Part shown: positions 25,624 through 34,535 of the stretch, one piece after another
Layout of the letters: every line of letters begins with the position of its first letter
Position numbering within the stretch: position 1 is the first letter of the stretch
Source: Leadbetterella lacustris
GTDB lineage: Bacteria; Bacteroidota; Bacteroidia; Cytophagales; Spirosomataceae
Direction of reading: 5' to 3'
Assembly: GCA_965234335.1 (NCBI GenBank)
Contig: OZ248425.1
Span: forward strand, 124,001-188,000
Length of the DNA: 64,000 nucleotides
Program-made: the position numbers and the translations under genes
The notes under the pieces: generated by a model
Database searches by the model: none
What the model saw: the letters and a program-made list of their open reading frames with translations, nothing else
What the model was told of the DNA's origin: nothing

Positions 25624-26409
25624 ATGAAAAAAATAGCATTTGCTTTAGTTTTAGGTATTTCTGTGTTTTTTGCTGCTTGTGAAACTTCTGATATCAACCC
25701 CAACGATAAAAATAGTGTAAGTCTTTACTTCGAAAACTTGGTGGGTACTGAGCCTATGGTATTAAATACCAAGACTTACACCAATGCATCGGGTGAAGAT
25801 TTTACCATTTCTACTTTCAACTACTTCGTGAGCAATATTAGCCTCAAAAAGTCTGACGGGACAGAGTTAAAGTTTGCCGATAAATATTTCTTGGTTAAAG
25901 AATCTGTTGAAGATAGCAAAACGATCACCTTGTCGGATGTACCTGCTGGTGATTACACTTCGGTGTCATTTATGGTAGGTGTAGATAGTGCAAAATCTGT
26001 TTCTGATGTTTCACAAAGAACGGGTGTTCTTGATCCTGCCTCATATGGAACAGACAACATGTATTGGTCATGGAACTCGGGTTATATTTTCTTCAAAATG
26101 GAAGGAAAATCGACCAAATCTGCAAATGCGGCTAAAGATTATAAGTTCCACATCGGAGGCTTTGGTGGATTAACAGCAAAGACGGCAAACAACCTAAGAA
26201 CTATTTCTTTACAAATTGCAGAAAAAGCCAAAGTAAGAAAAAACATTGCACCAGAAGTTCACTTGGCTATAGATGCCCAAAAAGTGTTTAAATCAACGCT
26301 AAAAATTGCAGAAAGTAACACCATCATGAATCCAACCTTGGGTACGGCAGTAGCGAATAACTACAAAGACATGTTTGCGGTGGAACACGTTCATAACGAC
26401 GAAATGTAA
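25624..26409 (+). CDS. MbnP-like copper-binding lipoprotein
   Basis: This 261-residue lipoprotein (lipobox FFAAC, Cys19) has the MbnP family pattern. VSLYFENLVGTEPMVLN begins the domain, FNYFVSNISLKKSDG follows near residue 66, and MYWSWNSGYIFFKMEG (146-161) contains Trp148 and Trp150. A tryptophan in this protein family is oxidised to kynurenine by a di-haem MbnH partner and then binds copper. Which Trp would be used here is inference. The C-terminus ends EHVHNDEM with two His. The partner gene starts 6 bases downstream, and the protein should sit in the periplasm or on the cell surface. Confidence 0.88.
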   Translation: MKKIAFALVLGISVFFAACETSDINPNDKNSVSLYFENLVGTEPMVLNTKTYTNASGEDFTISTFNYFVSNISLKKSDGTELKFADKYFLVKESVEDSKTITLSDVPAGDYTSVSFMVGVDSAKSVSDVSQRTGVLDPASYGTDNMYWSWNSGYIFFKMEGKSTKSANAAKDYKFHIGGFGGLTAKTANNLRTISLQIAEKAKVRKNIAPEVHLAIDAQKVFKSTLKIAESNTIMNPTLGTAVANNYKDMFAVEHVHNDEM

Positions 26410-26415
26410 GCCGAA

Positions 26416-27462
26416 ATGAAGTTGAAAATAGAAATTATACTTATTGTTTCCATATTGCTTTGGGCTTGTTCGAAAGAAGAAACTACCGAACCCGATACTC
26501 CTTTGGTATTGTTCGAAAAGCCGAGTACTTTTCCTAATACTTCTTACAAAATGGAATCCAACCCCATCACGGAGGATGGATTCTTATTGGGAAAAAAGAT
26601 ATTTTTCGACGGTAAACTCTCGCGAGACGGCACCATTTCTTGTGCCGAATGTCATAATCAACCGTATGCATTTACGCATCATGGACATGCACAGAGCCAC
26701 GGTATCGATGGCCTGGTGGGTCCACGAAATGCACCCGCTCTGCAAAATTTGGCTTGGGGGAAGACCTTCTTTTGGGATGGCGGAGTATTTGACCTAGACC
26801 TTTTTTCTTTGGCTCCGATAGAAAATCCAGTGGAAATGGACGAGCAGATAGGTAATGTTCTAGAAAAACTCAGGAAAGACGCCACCTATCCGCCTATGTT
26901 CAAAAAAGCATTTGGGACAGAAGAGGTAACTACGGAAAGATTTCTAAAATCGCTCTCACAGTTTATGCTCACTTTGGTATCGGCCAGCTCAAAATACGAC
27001 CAATACAAAGCGGGTAAGGCCAGCTTCAGTGGAGATGAGAAGGCCGGACTAACACTTTTCAACGAAAAAGGTTGTGGTAGCTGTCACCCGGATCCGCTTT
27101 TTACCGACGAGTCATTCAGGTCCAACGGACTACCGACAGATTTCTTCAGGAACTTTGTGGATACTGGCAGATACAGAATTACCGAACTCAAAGAAGACAA
27201 ATACAAGTTCAAAGTACCGAGCCTGAGAAATATCGAATATACTTTCCCTTATATGCACGATGGGCGTTTTATAAGTTTAGAAGACGTTCTGGACCACTAT
27301 GCCGATGGCAACATGGCCAATTTAGAGACGCTTGACCCTATTTTCAAGCAAAATACACAAAGAGGAATAGTTCTAACTTCAAAAGAGAAAAGCCAAATCA
27401 TTGCCTTTCTAAAAACACTCACTGATGAGTCGTTTTTGAAAGACAGAAGGTTTGCACCATAA
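26416..27462 (+). CDS. MbnH-like di-haem MauG/cytochrome c peroxidase family lipoprotein
   Basis: This 348-residue protein has a lipobox (LLWAC, Cys18) and two c-type haem sites: CAECH at 76-80 and CGSCH at 220-224. NAPALQNLAWGKTFFWDGG near 105 and RNIEYTFPYMHDGRF near 278 are typical of the MauG/bacterial peroxidase superfamily. In the MbnP/MbnH pair, this enzyme uses its high-valent haem centre to modify a tryptophan in MbnP; the same role is likely here because the genes are adjacent and 6 bases apart. A plain peroxidase role is the alternative. Confidence 0.88.
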   Translation: MKLKIEIILIVSILLWACSKEETTEPDTPLVLFEKPSTFPNTSYKMESNPITEDGFLLGKKIFFDGKLSRDGTISCAECHNQPYAFTHHGHAQSHGIDGLVGPRNAPALQNLAWGKTFFWDGGVFDLDLFSLAPIENPVEMDEQIGNVLEKLRKDATYPPMFKKAFGTEEVTTERFLKSLSQFMLTLVSASSKYDQYKAGKASFSGDEKAGLTLFNEKGCGSCHPDPLFTDESFRSNGLPTDFFRNFVDTGRYRITELKEDKYKFKVPSLRNIEYTFPYMHDGRFISLEDVLDHYADGNMANLETLDPIFKQNTQRGIVLTSKEKSQIIAFLKTLTDESFLKDRRFAP

Positions 27463-27487
27463 TTAAAACATTAATAATAAAACAAAT

Positions 27488-27730
27488 ATGAAAAAATTAA
27501 TTTTAGTCATCAGTATTCTTGTAAGTATTCAAGCCATAGCTTTTCAGCAAGATCCCAAAAAAGAGAAAACTGAAACTTTGGCCAAAAATGGTACCGACCC
27601 GGTTTGCAAAATGTCTGTTAATAAAGGCACCAAACTGGTTTCGACACATAAAGAGAAACAATACGGTTTTTGCAGTAAAATGTGTAAAGAATCTTTTGAT
27701 AAACACCCAGAGAAATTTGTAAAAAATTGA
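27488..27730 (+). CDS. Secreted YHS-domain metal-binding protein
   Basis: This 80-residue protein has a signal peptide (about 1-19) and one YHS domain: DPVCKMSVNKG with Cys40, then QYGFCSKMCKESFDKHPEKF with Cys62 and Cys66. YHS domains bind copper or other metals and are often attached to copper ATPases. Here it stands alone in the periplasm between the MbnH-like and PepSY genes. Its stop codon overlaps the TTG start of the next gene, so translation is coupled. Confidence 0.88.
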   Translation: MKKLILVISILVSIQAIAFQQDPKKEKTETLAKNGTDPVCKMSVNKGTKLVSTHKEKQYGFCSKMCKESFDKHPEKFVKN

Positions 27731-28818
27731 GAAAGAATCAATTATTAAGATTTATTTATAGCCTCCACAAATGGTTTGGCCTTCTCACAGGATTTTTCCT
27801 GTTGATTTATGGCCTTAGTGGCTCCATTTTGGTGTATAAAGACCAATTGGAAGAGTTTTTTTATCAAAAACCGATAGATTCGGATAAAAAGCCGCTTTCG
27901 CTGGACAATATTTACAAAATCATAACGGATAAATATACCCACCTCGATGGTCTCGCTTGGGTAAATCCGAATGCCGACAAAAACCTGCCGTATCATTTTA
28001 GATTATACCTCAACGATGCCCGTCTGATTTCCTATGACCTTGGTTCCCTCACCATGAACCAATTCACTGGAGAAATCCTGCGGCACGGTAGAGGTGATGA
28101 CCTCGAAGTAGGCTGGATAGAGTGGATTTTCCAACTGCATTTTTCCTTGCATTTGGGTATGCCTGGGGCGGCACTTTCGGCTATTTTTGGGCTGACCATG
28201 CTCGTTTCTATCATTACTGGTTTTATAGTTTATCGAAAATCCATCTGGAAAGTCCTGACTTTCAAAGTAAAACTCAAAGGTAAAAACTGGAGGACTTTCT
28301 CGTCAGATTTGCATAGAATTGTGGGTGTATGGTCTTTGTTTTTTAATGCGATTATATTTTTTACGGGTTTCTGGATGAATATTTTTGCTTTTGAAAAAGA
28401 AACTTGGGACAAAGAAACGATTCCGACACCTAAGAATACCTTGGCCAAAATGTCCTTTGACAAAATGTTTGCACAAGCTCGTCAGATTTATCCCGATTTA
28501 GAGCCAGCTTATGTTTATTTTCCGACGCAACCCGAGAAGAAATTTAGCATCAGAGGCAACATAAAAGGCCAAAATGAAATGTTTGCAGGCGGAAATTCGA
28601 TTGTTTTTGATGCTCAAAATGGCGAATTGCTAAAGATTGGTTCTTTCGAGCAGCTTGCTTTTACCGACAAACTAGAAGCCTTTGCTTTTCCACTGCATGT
28701 GGGAAATTTTGGCGGACATTTACTTAAAATATTTTACATCATCATCGGACTAACACCTGGTTTATTGGCCATTACTGGCTTTTTGCTTTGGTATCGACGA
28801 AAAAAGATCTTTTTATGA
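27727..28818 (+). CDS. PepSY-domain membrane protein (PepSY-TM family)
   Basis: This 363-residue protein has four or so membrane segments. The first follows RFIYSLHKWFGLLTGFFLLI (residues 9-28), LHFSLHLGMPGAALSAIFGL lies near 138, DLHRIVGVWSLFFNAIIFFT near 197, and the last helix is IFYIIIGLTPGLLAITGFLL near 337. Conserved His residues in three segments fit a haem- or ferric-reductase-like PepSY-TM protein. Such genes sit with siderophore or copper TonB systems. The start is an unusual TTG at 27727 overlapping the YHS stop, because no ATG lies before the essential first helix. Confidence 0.87.
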   Translation: MRKNQLLRFIYSLHKWFGLLTGFFLLIYGLSGSILVYKDQLEEFFYQKPIDSDKKPLSLDNIYKIITDKYTHLDGLAWVNPNADKNLPYHFRLYLNDARLISYDLGSLTMNQFTGEILRHGRGDDLEVGWIEWIFQLHFSLHLGMPGAALSAIFGLTMLVSIITGFIVYRKSIWKVLTFKVKLKGKNWRTFSSDLHRIVGVWSLFFNAIIFFTGFWMNIFAFEKETWDKETIPTPKNTLAKMSFDKMFAQARQIYPDLEPAYVYFPTQPEKKFSIRGNIKGQNEMFAGGNSIVFDAQNGELLKIGSFEQLAFTDKLEAFAFPLHVGNFGGHLLKIFYIIIGLTPGLLAITGFLLWYRRKKIFL

Positions 28819-29717
28819 AAATAATAACCATAATACTCCTGTTACTTTCTACTATAAACTCCTCAGCATGTGATGTTTGTGGCTGTGGCAATGGCTCTTC
28901 ATTCTTCGGAATTTTGCCGCAATCGCACTTTAAGTTTGGTGGACTGAGATATCAAACTAAAACTTTTGAGTCGCATTTTACAAGCAATCTGCTCCGAACA
29001 GAAGAGAACTTCCAGTCCATAGAACCTTGGTTGAGACTGTATCCCATAAAAAAAACGCAGCTGATTTTGATGGGTTCTGTACAATCTAACACCCAAACCA
29101 TAATGGCCTCTGGCGAAAGAAAAACGCTTTCGGGAATTGGTGACCTATCTGCTCTGGCACATTACAATGTGGTCAATACTTTTTTTGATAGTACGGCACA
29201 TACGCTAGATCATATTTGGCTTTTGGGCGGAGGTATAAAACTTCCTACGGGCAAATTTGACTATACGATGAGCCAAGACGAAGTGGCCAATCCAAATTTT
29301 CAGTTAGGCACTGGTTCAGTTGACTATATCATCAACAGCATTTATACCGTCAGAAAGAACAATATTGGATTAAACTTGGACCTCAGCTATAAAATAAACG
29401 GCACCAACAGGAACCACTATAAATTTGCCAATAAAAGCCGAGTCATAGTGAACGGTTTTATGCAGCTAACCGCTGGAGATTTCACCTTTTTGCCCAATTT
29501 GGGCGTTTTGGGCGAATACAATGGTCATGACAAACAAAACGGAATCGACAACCAATTCTCGGGAGGATATCTTACCACAGCTATGCTCGGTAGCGAAGTA
29601 TATTACAAAAAAATAACCGCCGGTTTTTCGCTTCAAAAGCCCTTAGCCCAAGATCTTTCAGGCTCACAACTCAAGCTTCGAAATAGCTTCATGTGTCATT
29701 TGACTTTGTTGTTTTGA
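28815..29717 (+). CDS. Outer-membrane barrel-like protein with CDVCGCG motif
   Basis: From the ATG at 28815, which overlaps the PepSY stop codon as ATGA, this is a 300-residue protein. It has a signal peptide of about 18 residues, followed directly by a CDVCGCG motif (Cys19, 22 and 24). The rest is amphipathic beta structure: FKFGGLRYQTKTF, LWLLGGGIKLPTGKFDY, GLNLDLSYKING and a C-terminus RNSFMCHLTLLF ending in Phe. That suits an outer-membrane beta-barrel with a mature N-terminal metal-binding site. It is the last gene of the MbnP operon and may be a copper exit or entry pore; no function is proven. Confidence 0.75.
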   Translation: MKIITIILLLLSTINSSACDVCGCGNGSSFFGILPQSHFKFGGLRYQTKTFESHFTSNLLRTEENFQSIEPWLRLYPIKKTQLILMGSVQSNTQTIMASGERKTLSGIGDLSALAHYNVVNTFFDSTAHTLDHIWLLGGGIKLPTGKFDYTMSQDEVANPNFQLGTGSVDYIINSIYTVRKNNIGLNLDLSYKINGTNRNHYKFANKSRVIVNGFMQLTAGDFTFLPNLGVLGEYNGHDKQNGIDNQFSGGYLTTAMLGSEVYYKKITAGFSLQKPLAQDLSGSQLKLRNSFMCHLTLLF

Positions 29718-29846
29718 GAGCTGATTTACAGAATAAAATAAAACTTTGGCTCTAGAAAAAAAGATAACCCATGTTTCTCATTTAATGATTTTTAACAAAA
29801 TGGGTTTCCTAACCTAACATAATAGTATCATTTATTTCCATATTTT

Positions 29847-29878
29847 GTTTCATGGATTCTTATAAAAGCCTAATTTTG
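29847..29878 (+). promoter_or_regulatory. Promoter upstream of the response regulator
   Basis: TAATTTTG at 29871-29878 matches the -7 box, and a TTG ends at 29847, giving 23 bases between them. The response regulator start is 62 bases downstream. The other parts of the 29718-29940 gap show nothing further. Confidence 0.5.
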
Positions 29879-29940
29879 AATATTGCATCAAAAAGGATAT
29901 ATCTGGCAACAGACTTAAATAAATAAAATTACGTGCTTGT

Positions 29941-30642
29941 ATGAAAAAAATACTTTTGGTAGAAGATGAGGCCCATGTTGTTTCTTTCATAAAAAAAGGT
30001 CTTTACGAAGAAGGTTTTGAAGTTACAGTGGCTTTTGATGGCAAGGCTGGCCTGAATCTTGCCCTCGAGAACAATTTTGACCTTATTGTGCTAGATATCA
30101 TGCTACCCGAGCTCAATGGCTACGAAGTGTGCAAAGAAATTCGTAAAAAAGACCTTTCAGTTCCAATTATATTTCTGTCAGCACTGGGTACGGCCGAAAA
30201 CATCGTGATGGGCCTCGAAAACCGTGGTGACGACTACATCGTGAAGCCTTTTAAGTTTATTGAGCTATTGGCTAGGATTCGAAACCTCCTGAGAAGAACC
30301 GAAAACACCTCGTTGCCAAAACCCGACGCTCAAGACGAGTTCATTTATAAAATTGACGACCTTGTAGTGAACGATTACACAAAAAGTATTGTCCGCAACA
30401 GTCAGGAAATTTCTCTCACCACCACAGAGTATCGCCTTCTGTTATTTTTCATAAAAAACAAGGAACGAGTACTCTCAAGACTGGATATTTTGGATGAAGT
30501 TTGGGGTGTAAACCACGACCTTGGTACCAATGTGGTGGACGTATACGTAAATTACCTCAGAAAAAAAATCGATGCCAAAAGCGAAAATAAGCTCATACAG
30601 ACCATGATAGGCATGGGTTACGTGCTAAAAGCCCAAACATAA
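29941..30642 (+). CDS. OmpR/CusR-type response regulator
   Basis: This 233-residue protein has a receiver domain with acidic pocket VEDE (7-10), phospho-acceptor Asp52 in IVLDIMLPELNG and Lys in DDYIVKPFKF near 100. A C-terminal winged helix (about 130-230) has ISLTTTEYRLLLFFIKN and VVDVYVNYLRKKID. The sequence resembles CusR-like regulators of metal response. It is followed 130 bases later by the histidine kinase and preceded by the MbnP operon, so copper sensing is a fair guess, though its targets are not shown by sequence. Confidence 0.9.
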   Translation: MKKILLVEDEAHVVSFIKKGLYEEGFEVTVAFDGKAGLNLALENNFDLIVLDIMLPELNGYEVCKEIRKKDLSVPIIFLSALGTAENIVMGLENRGDDYIVKPFKFIELLARIRNLLRRTENTSLPKPDAQDEFIYKIDDLVVNDYTKSIVRNSQEISLTTTEYRLLLFFIKNKERVLSRLDILDEVWGVNHDLGTNVVDVYVNYLRKKIDAKSENKLIQTMIGMGYVLKAQT

Positions 30643-30772
30643 ACTCTGATCAGATTCGAATACAAAAAATCTAAGGAAGTCTGTTTTTTTAGAGTTTATT
30701 TGTGACTTAACCAAGTACTCAAAAGAGACTTAAAAACCCAAGCTATCGATGATTAATAAGACTAAATGAGCC

Positions 30773-32137
30773 ATGAAAATTCAACAAAAGACAAATCTTC
30801 TGCTACTATTTTCGTTTTTTTTTATCATTTTGGTAATTGGTGGATACGAATTTTTATTTGAAAACACCTACTCCAAAGACGATTTCTACAAGCTGCTTGA
30901 GACCAAAATCGACACCATTCTGAAAGACAAAATCAAAGCAAATCCCGATATTGAAGAAGGCCTTGTACGCCATACAGAGGAGGAATTCCCCAACGAAAAA
31001 AACTATTTCTTTTACCTTCAAAACAAAAAAGATTTCAACAAGGAATCAGCGTTAACGCACTTACCAACAGACTTTTTTGAAAAAATAAAAAACAACAAAC
31101 GGGCAGATTTCTTCAATAAAAATGAATATACAAAAGGCAAAGTAATAACTATTGACGGAAAAGATTATTTAGTAGTTATTTCGGCCGAAAACTACCAACT
31201 TTTTAACCAAAAAATAAACCTAAACAAAATCCTTTGGATATCGCTACTTGTGGCTTTGATAATGGCTATTAATGCCTTTTTTTGGAGTCATTTAGTCTTC
31301 CGGCCTATCACCGAAATTACCGAAAAAGTAAAGCAAATTAACTTCGAAAATCTGCATTTGCGACTTGGACATAAAGGTAAAAAAAATGAATTAGATGAAC
31401 TCTCCAAGACATTTAATAACCTCCTCAACCGCATAGAAACGTCCTTCAACACCCAAAATAACTTTATCAGTAATGCCTCCCATGAACTCCGTACACCGTT
31501 GACAACTATCATTGGCGAGGCCGATGTAACCCTCACTAAAATCAGAACCACGGAAGAATACGTAGAAACCATAAAAGTCATTCTTGAAGAAGCCGAGAAT
31601 CTCGACAAAAAAACCCAAGCCCTACTGTTTCTTGCCCAAACGGGCTTTAACGGCAAAACCATTGCGTTTGACAAGGTAAGAATAGACCAACTCCTTTGGG
31701 ACGTTAAACTTACCACCGAAAAAATAAATCCCAAAAGCAGAATTGTGATAGATATGAGCACATTACCCGAAAATCCGCTGAAACTCAAAGTAAATGGCAA
31801 CAACCAGCTCTTGCACTTAGCCATGAGCAATATCATCCTCAATGCATGCAAATACTCAAAATATGAGCCCGTCAATATATCCTTAGCATCTACAGACTCT
31901 CAGATACTTGTGGTGGTTAAAGACTCAGGCATAGGTATTCCCGAGAAAGAAATGGACTATATCTATGACCCATTCTTCAGAGCGTCTAATACCCAAAACT
32001 TCGAAGGCTTTGGAGTTGGGCTACCCCTCACTCGCAACATTATAAAAATGCATGGAGGCGAACTTTTGGTAAGTTCCATTCAAAACGTAGGTACAACTGT
32101 ACAAATAAAACTTCCAATAGGACAGTTCGAATACTAA
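30773..32137 (+). CDS. Sensor histidine kinase
   Basis: This 454-residue kinase has two membrane helices (about 8-27 and 151-173) flanking a periplasmic sensor of about 120 residues. A HAMP domain follows (PITEITEKVKQINFENLHLR), then the H-box SNASHELRTPL with His237 and ATP-binding motifs: NIILNACKYSK (N box), VVKDSGIGIPEKE (G1) and FEGFGVGLPLTRNI (G2). The sensor region is rich in Lys, Asp and Glu without obvious Cys or His metal ligands. It is the cognate partner of the regulator just upstream. Confidence 0.9.
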   Translation: MKIQQKTNLLLLFSFFFIILVIGGYEFLFENTYSKDDFYKLLETKIDTILKDKIKANPDIEEGLVRHTEEEFPNEKNYFFYLQNKKDFNKESALTHLPTDFFEKIKNNKRADFFNKNEYTKGKVITIDGKDYLVVISAENYQLFNQKINLNKILWISLLVALIMAINAFFWSHLVFRPITEITEKVKQINFENLHLRLGHKGKKNELDELSKTFNNLLNRIETSFNTQNNFISNASHELRTPLTTIIGEADVTLTKIRTTEEYVETIKVILEEAENLDKKTQALLFLAQTGFNGKTIAFDKVRIDQLLWDVKLTTEKINPKSRIVIDMSTLPENPLKLKVNGNNQLLHLAMSNIILNACKYSKYEPVNISLASTDSQILVVVKDSGIGIPEKEMDYIYDPFFRASNTQNFEGFGVGLPLTRNIIKMHGGELLVSSIQNVGTTVQIKLPIGQFEY

Positions 32138-32536
32138 CCATCTAGATTCGTTTTGATATTAATTTCATCATCAAATCACTCCTGAATGTCAGTAACTGAA
32201 ATTTAAACAAAGAGAAGGAAATCTTTCTCTAAAACATAAATATCGACCGCCAATAGGCTAACATCAACTGTCAGAAAACATTCTCGATTAGTTTGAGGTA
32301 TAACCATTATTTTTTGCTTTCCATTGAAACAACTAGGAAGCCTTTTCTAAACAAAAAAAACACCACAACAAAAAAAGTAGCTATTAAGAGCAGAATGATC
32401 AACAGAAAAATTTATACCAATTAGTATTCTAAAAAAAAGAAAGAATAAAAATACTTCAATATTTTGTTTTATATCAATAAAAAATATTAATTTTCGCAGA
32501 ATTTATATTTAACCCTAACCTAAACAGTATTAACCT
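32138..32536. other. Intergenic stretch without a recognisable gene
   Basis: About 400 AT-rich bases separate the kinase from the DoxX-like gene. A small hairpin AGAGAA...TTCTCT lies near 32211-32232, soon after the kinase gene. The rest contains A-rich runs and no frame with recognisable protein similarity. Confidence 0.4.
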
Positions 32537-32911
32537 TTGGAACAAATTATCGGTCCTTTGACAAAATTAGGTCGTTTTCTTTTAGCCGTACCGATGGCAA
32601 TTTTTGGTATTCTACATTTTATGGCAGCCGACGCCATGGCAGGTATGGTTCCGCTTCCCGGCGGAGTTATTTGGGTCTATGTTTCTGGCTTCGCTCTTAT
32701 TGCCGCTGCGGTTAGCATTATTCTCCAGAAAAAAGCCCGATTAGCTTCTAGCCTGTTGGCGGTGTTACTTTTAATCTTTGTTTTTGCCATTCATTTGCCA
32801 AGTGCATTGAAAGGTGGAGATGCAGGACAGTTCTCTATGATGAGCCTACTCAAAGATTTAGCTATAGCAGGTGGAGCACTTATTTATGCAAGTACGCAAC
32901 CCATAGAATGA
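32537..32911 (+). CDS. DoxX-like small membrane protein
   Basis: This 124-residue protein has four hydrophobic segments (about 12-32, 44-62, 66-84 and 100-118). GRFLLAVPMAIFGILHFM near the N-terminus resembles DoxX-family membrane proteins. The start used is TTG at 32537, because no ATG lies before the first helix. It is a single-gene unit, closed by a hairpin terminator at 32977-33003. Its role is unknown; DoxX proteins are often linked to thiol or redox stress. Confidence 0.68.
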   Translation: MEQIIGPLTKLGRFLLAVPMAIFGILHFMAADAMAGMVPLPGGVIWVYVSGFALIAAAVSIILQKKARLASSLLAVLLLIFVFAIHLPSALKGGDAGQFSMMSLLKDLAIAGGALIYASTQPIE

Positions 32912-32976
32912 TATTAACCGGATATGTAAATAAAAATTTCAGTTTCGTATTCTACCCCTAAACCTATATAAATACA

Positions 32977-33009
32977 ATACGCCTTGAGTTTTTTGAGGTG
33001 TATTTTTTT
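32977..33009 (+). terminator. Intrinsic terminator after the DoxX-like gene
   Basis: ATACGCCT and AGGTGTAT pair as an 8-bp stem with one G-U pair and are followed by seven T residues. Confidence 0.7.
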
Positions 33010-33055
33010 GACCAAAATTCTAGACTAATGTTTCAAAACTGATTATGAAATCTAC

Positions 33056-33063
33056 TATATTTG
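33056..33063 (+). promoter_or_regulatory. -7 element TATATTTG before the Tat oxidoreductase gene
   Basis: TATATTTG matches TAnnTTTG and lies 30 bases before the ATG at 33093. The -33 region has only a weak TTT match. Confidence 0.45.
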
Positions 33064-33092
33064 GTTTCTAAAATTTCAACCCTTCAAAAAAT

Positions 33093-34460
33093 ATGAAACC
33101 CTCAAGAAGAAAGTTCATTAAAAACATAGGAAGCTTGGCCGTTTTATCTGGTGTCAGCACAGTGGCCAAACCATTCAATATCATCAGAGACCTTTCGGTT
33201 AGCCCCAACGACAAAATAAGATTGGCAACCATTGGAATGGGAATTCAAGGGCATTATGACACCAAAGCCGCACTAAAAACCGCAGGAGTGGAATTTGTGG
33301 CAGCGGCAGATTTGTACACAGGCAGACTAGACCGCGTGAGACAAACTTTCGGCAATGACATGGTTGTGACACGTGACTACAGAGAAATTCTCAGCAGAAA
33401 AGACATAGATGCAGTAATAATAGCTACACCCGACCATTGGCACGATAAAATTACGATTGATGCCCTCAACGCCGGCAAAAATGTGTACTGTGAAAAACCA
33501 ATGGTTCAAGCCATAAATGAAGGAAAACCAGTAATAGACGCTTGGAAAAAATCAGGAAAAACCATGCAAGTGGGCAGCCAGAGAATCAGCGGAAGTGTTT
33601 TTCAAGAAGCCAAAAGAATTATAGCAGCAGGCGATATTGGAGCCATAAATTATGTGGAATCCAACTCAGACCGATTCAGTGCCATAGGTGCTTGGAACTA
33701 CTCCATCCCCACAGACGCCTCTCCAACTACAGTAGACTGGGACGCTTTCTTAAAAGACACTGCCAAAATGCCTTTTGATGCCAATCGCTTTTTCCGTTGG
33801 AGAAATTACAAAAACTATGGCACGGGTGTTGCGGGCGACTTATTTGTACACCTCATCACTGGTGTGCATTATGTGGTAGATTCCAAAGGCCCAAACAGAA
33901 TTTTCGCATCTGGCGGACTGCGGTATTGGAAAGAAGGAAGGGATGTGCCAGACGTAATGGTGGCTATTTTGGATTACCCGAAAGCAGCTACGCATGAGGA
34001 GTTTCAGATGGTACTGAGAGTGAACTTTGCCAATGCTGGAACAATAAACAACAACACCAGAATTATCGGCACCGAAGGCCAGATAGACTTCTCGGGTAAC
34101 GGACTGACCTTGAGCAAGAAAAAACTCCCAAAAGCACCAGGCTTTGGAAACTATGACAGTTACTTTACTTTTTCAGATGCTCAGCAAAAAGAATTTGCGA
34201 AAGAATATAATGCCCGATTCACAGAAGCAGACCGTAAAACTGAACCAATAAAAGAAGTAAAGTTTACCCCAGAACCAGGCTCAGACGAGCACGCCAATCA
34301 CTTCGGCAATTTCTTCGAAAACATCCGAAAAGGCAGCCAAGCCACCATAGAAGACCCTATATTTGGTTTCAGAGCAGCGGCCCCTGTTTTGGCATGCAAT
34401 GAAAGCTATTTTCAGAAAAAAGCCATAAGTTGGGATCCTGTGAATATGCGGAAACTGTAA
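33093..34460 (+). CDS. Tat-exported Gfo/Idh/MocA family oxidoreductase
   Basis: This 455-residue protein starts with a Tat-like signal (SRRKFIKNIGSLAVLSGVST). The Rossmann domain has LATIGMGIQGHYDTKAAL near residue 43, AVIIATPDHWHDKITIDAL near 108 and YCEKPMVQAINEG near 132. The C-terminal domain has DLFVHLITGVHYVVDSKGP near 249. Export through Tat implies a folded protein with tightly bound NAD(H) in the periplasm, as in glycoside-oxidising members of this family. It may oxidise a sugar hydroxyl to a keto-glycoside. A weak hairpin separates it from a second, similar gene. Confidence 0.9.
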   Translation: MKPSRRKFIKNIGSLAVLSGVSTVAKPFNIIRDLSVSPNDKIRLATIGMGIQGHYDTKAALKTAGVEFVAAADLYTGRLDRVRQTFGNDMVVTRDYREILSRKDIDAVIIATPDHWHDKITIDALNAGKNVYCEKPMVQAINEGKPVIDAWKKSGKTMQVGSQRISGSVFQEAKRIIAAGDIGAINYVESNSDRFSAIGAWNYSIPTDASPTTVDWDAFLKDTAKMPFDANRFFRWRNYKNYGTGVAGDLFVHLITGVHYVVDSKGPNRIFASGGLRYWKEGRDVPDVMVAILDYPKAATHEEFQMVLRVNFANAGTINNNTRIIGTEGQIDFSGNGLTLSKKKLPKAPGFGNYDSYFTFSDAQQKEFAKEYNARFTEADRKTEPIKEVKFTPEPGSDEHANHFGNFFENIRKGSQATIEDPIFGFRAAAPVLACNESYFQKKAISWDPVNMRKL

Positions 34461-34476
34461 GTCCTTTTAAACCTTG

Positions 34477-34508
34477 AAACGCAAGATTCTTATTAAAATT
34501 TTGCGTTT
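34477..34508 (+). terminator. Hairpin between the two Tat oxidoreductase genes
   Basis: AAACGCAA and TTGCGTTT form an 8-bp stem over a 16-base loop, without a long T run. It is more likely an attenuator or mRNA processing site than a full terminator. Confidence 0.45.
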
Positions 34509-34535
34509 GTAAAACATTCAACCAAACCTAAAAAA

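Noticed and set aside
31288..31875. 195-residue minus-strand frame opposite the histidine kinase
   Set aside because: The kinase motifs on the plus strand are unambiguous, and the antisense frame has shadow composition.
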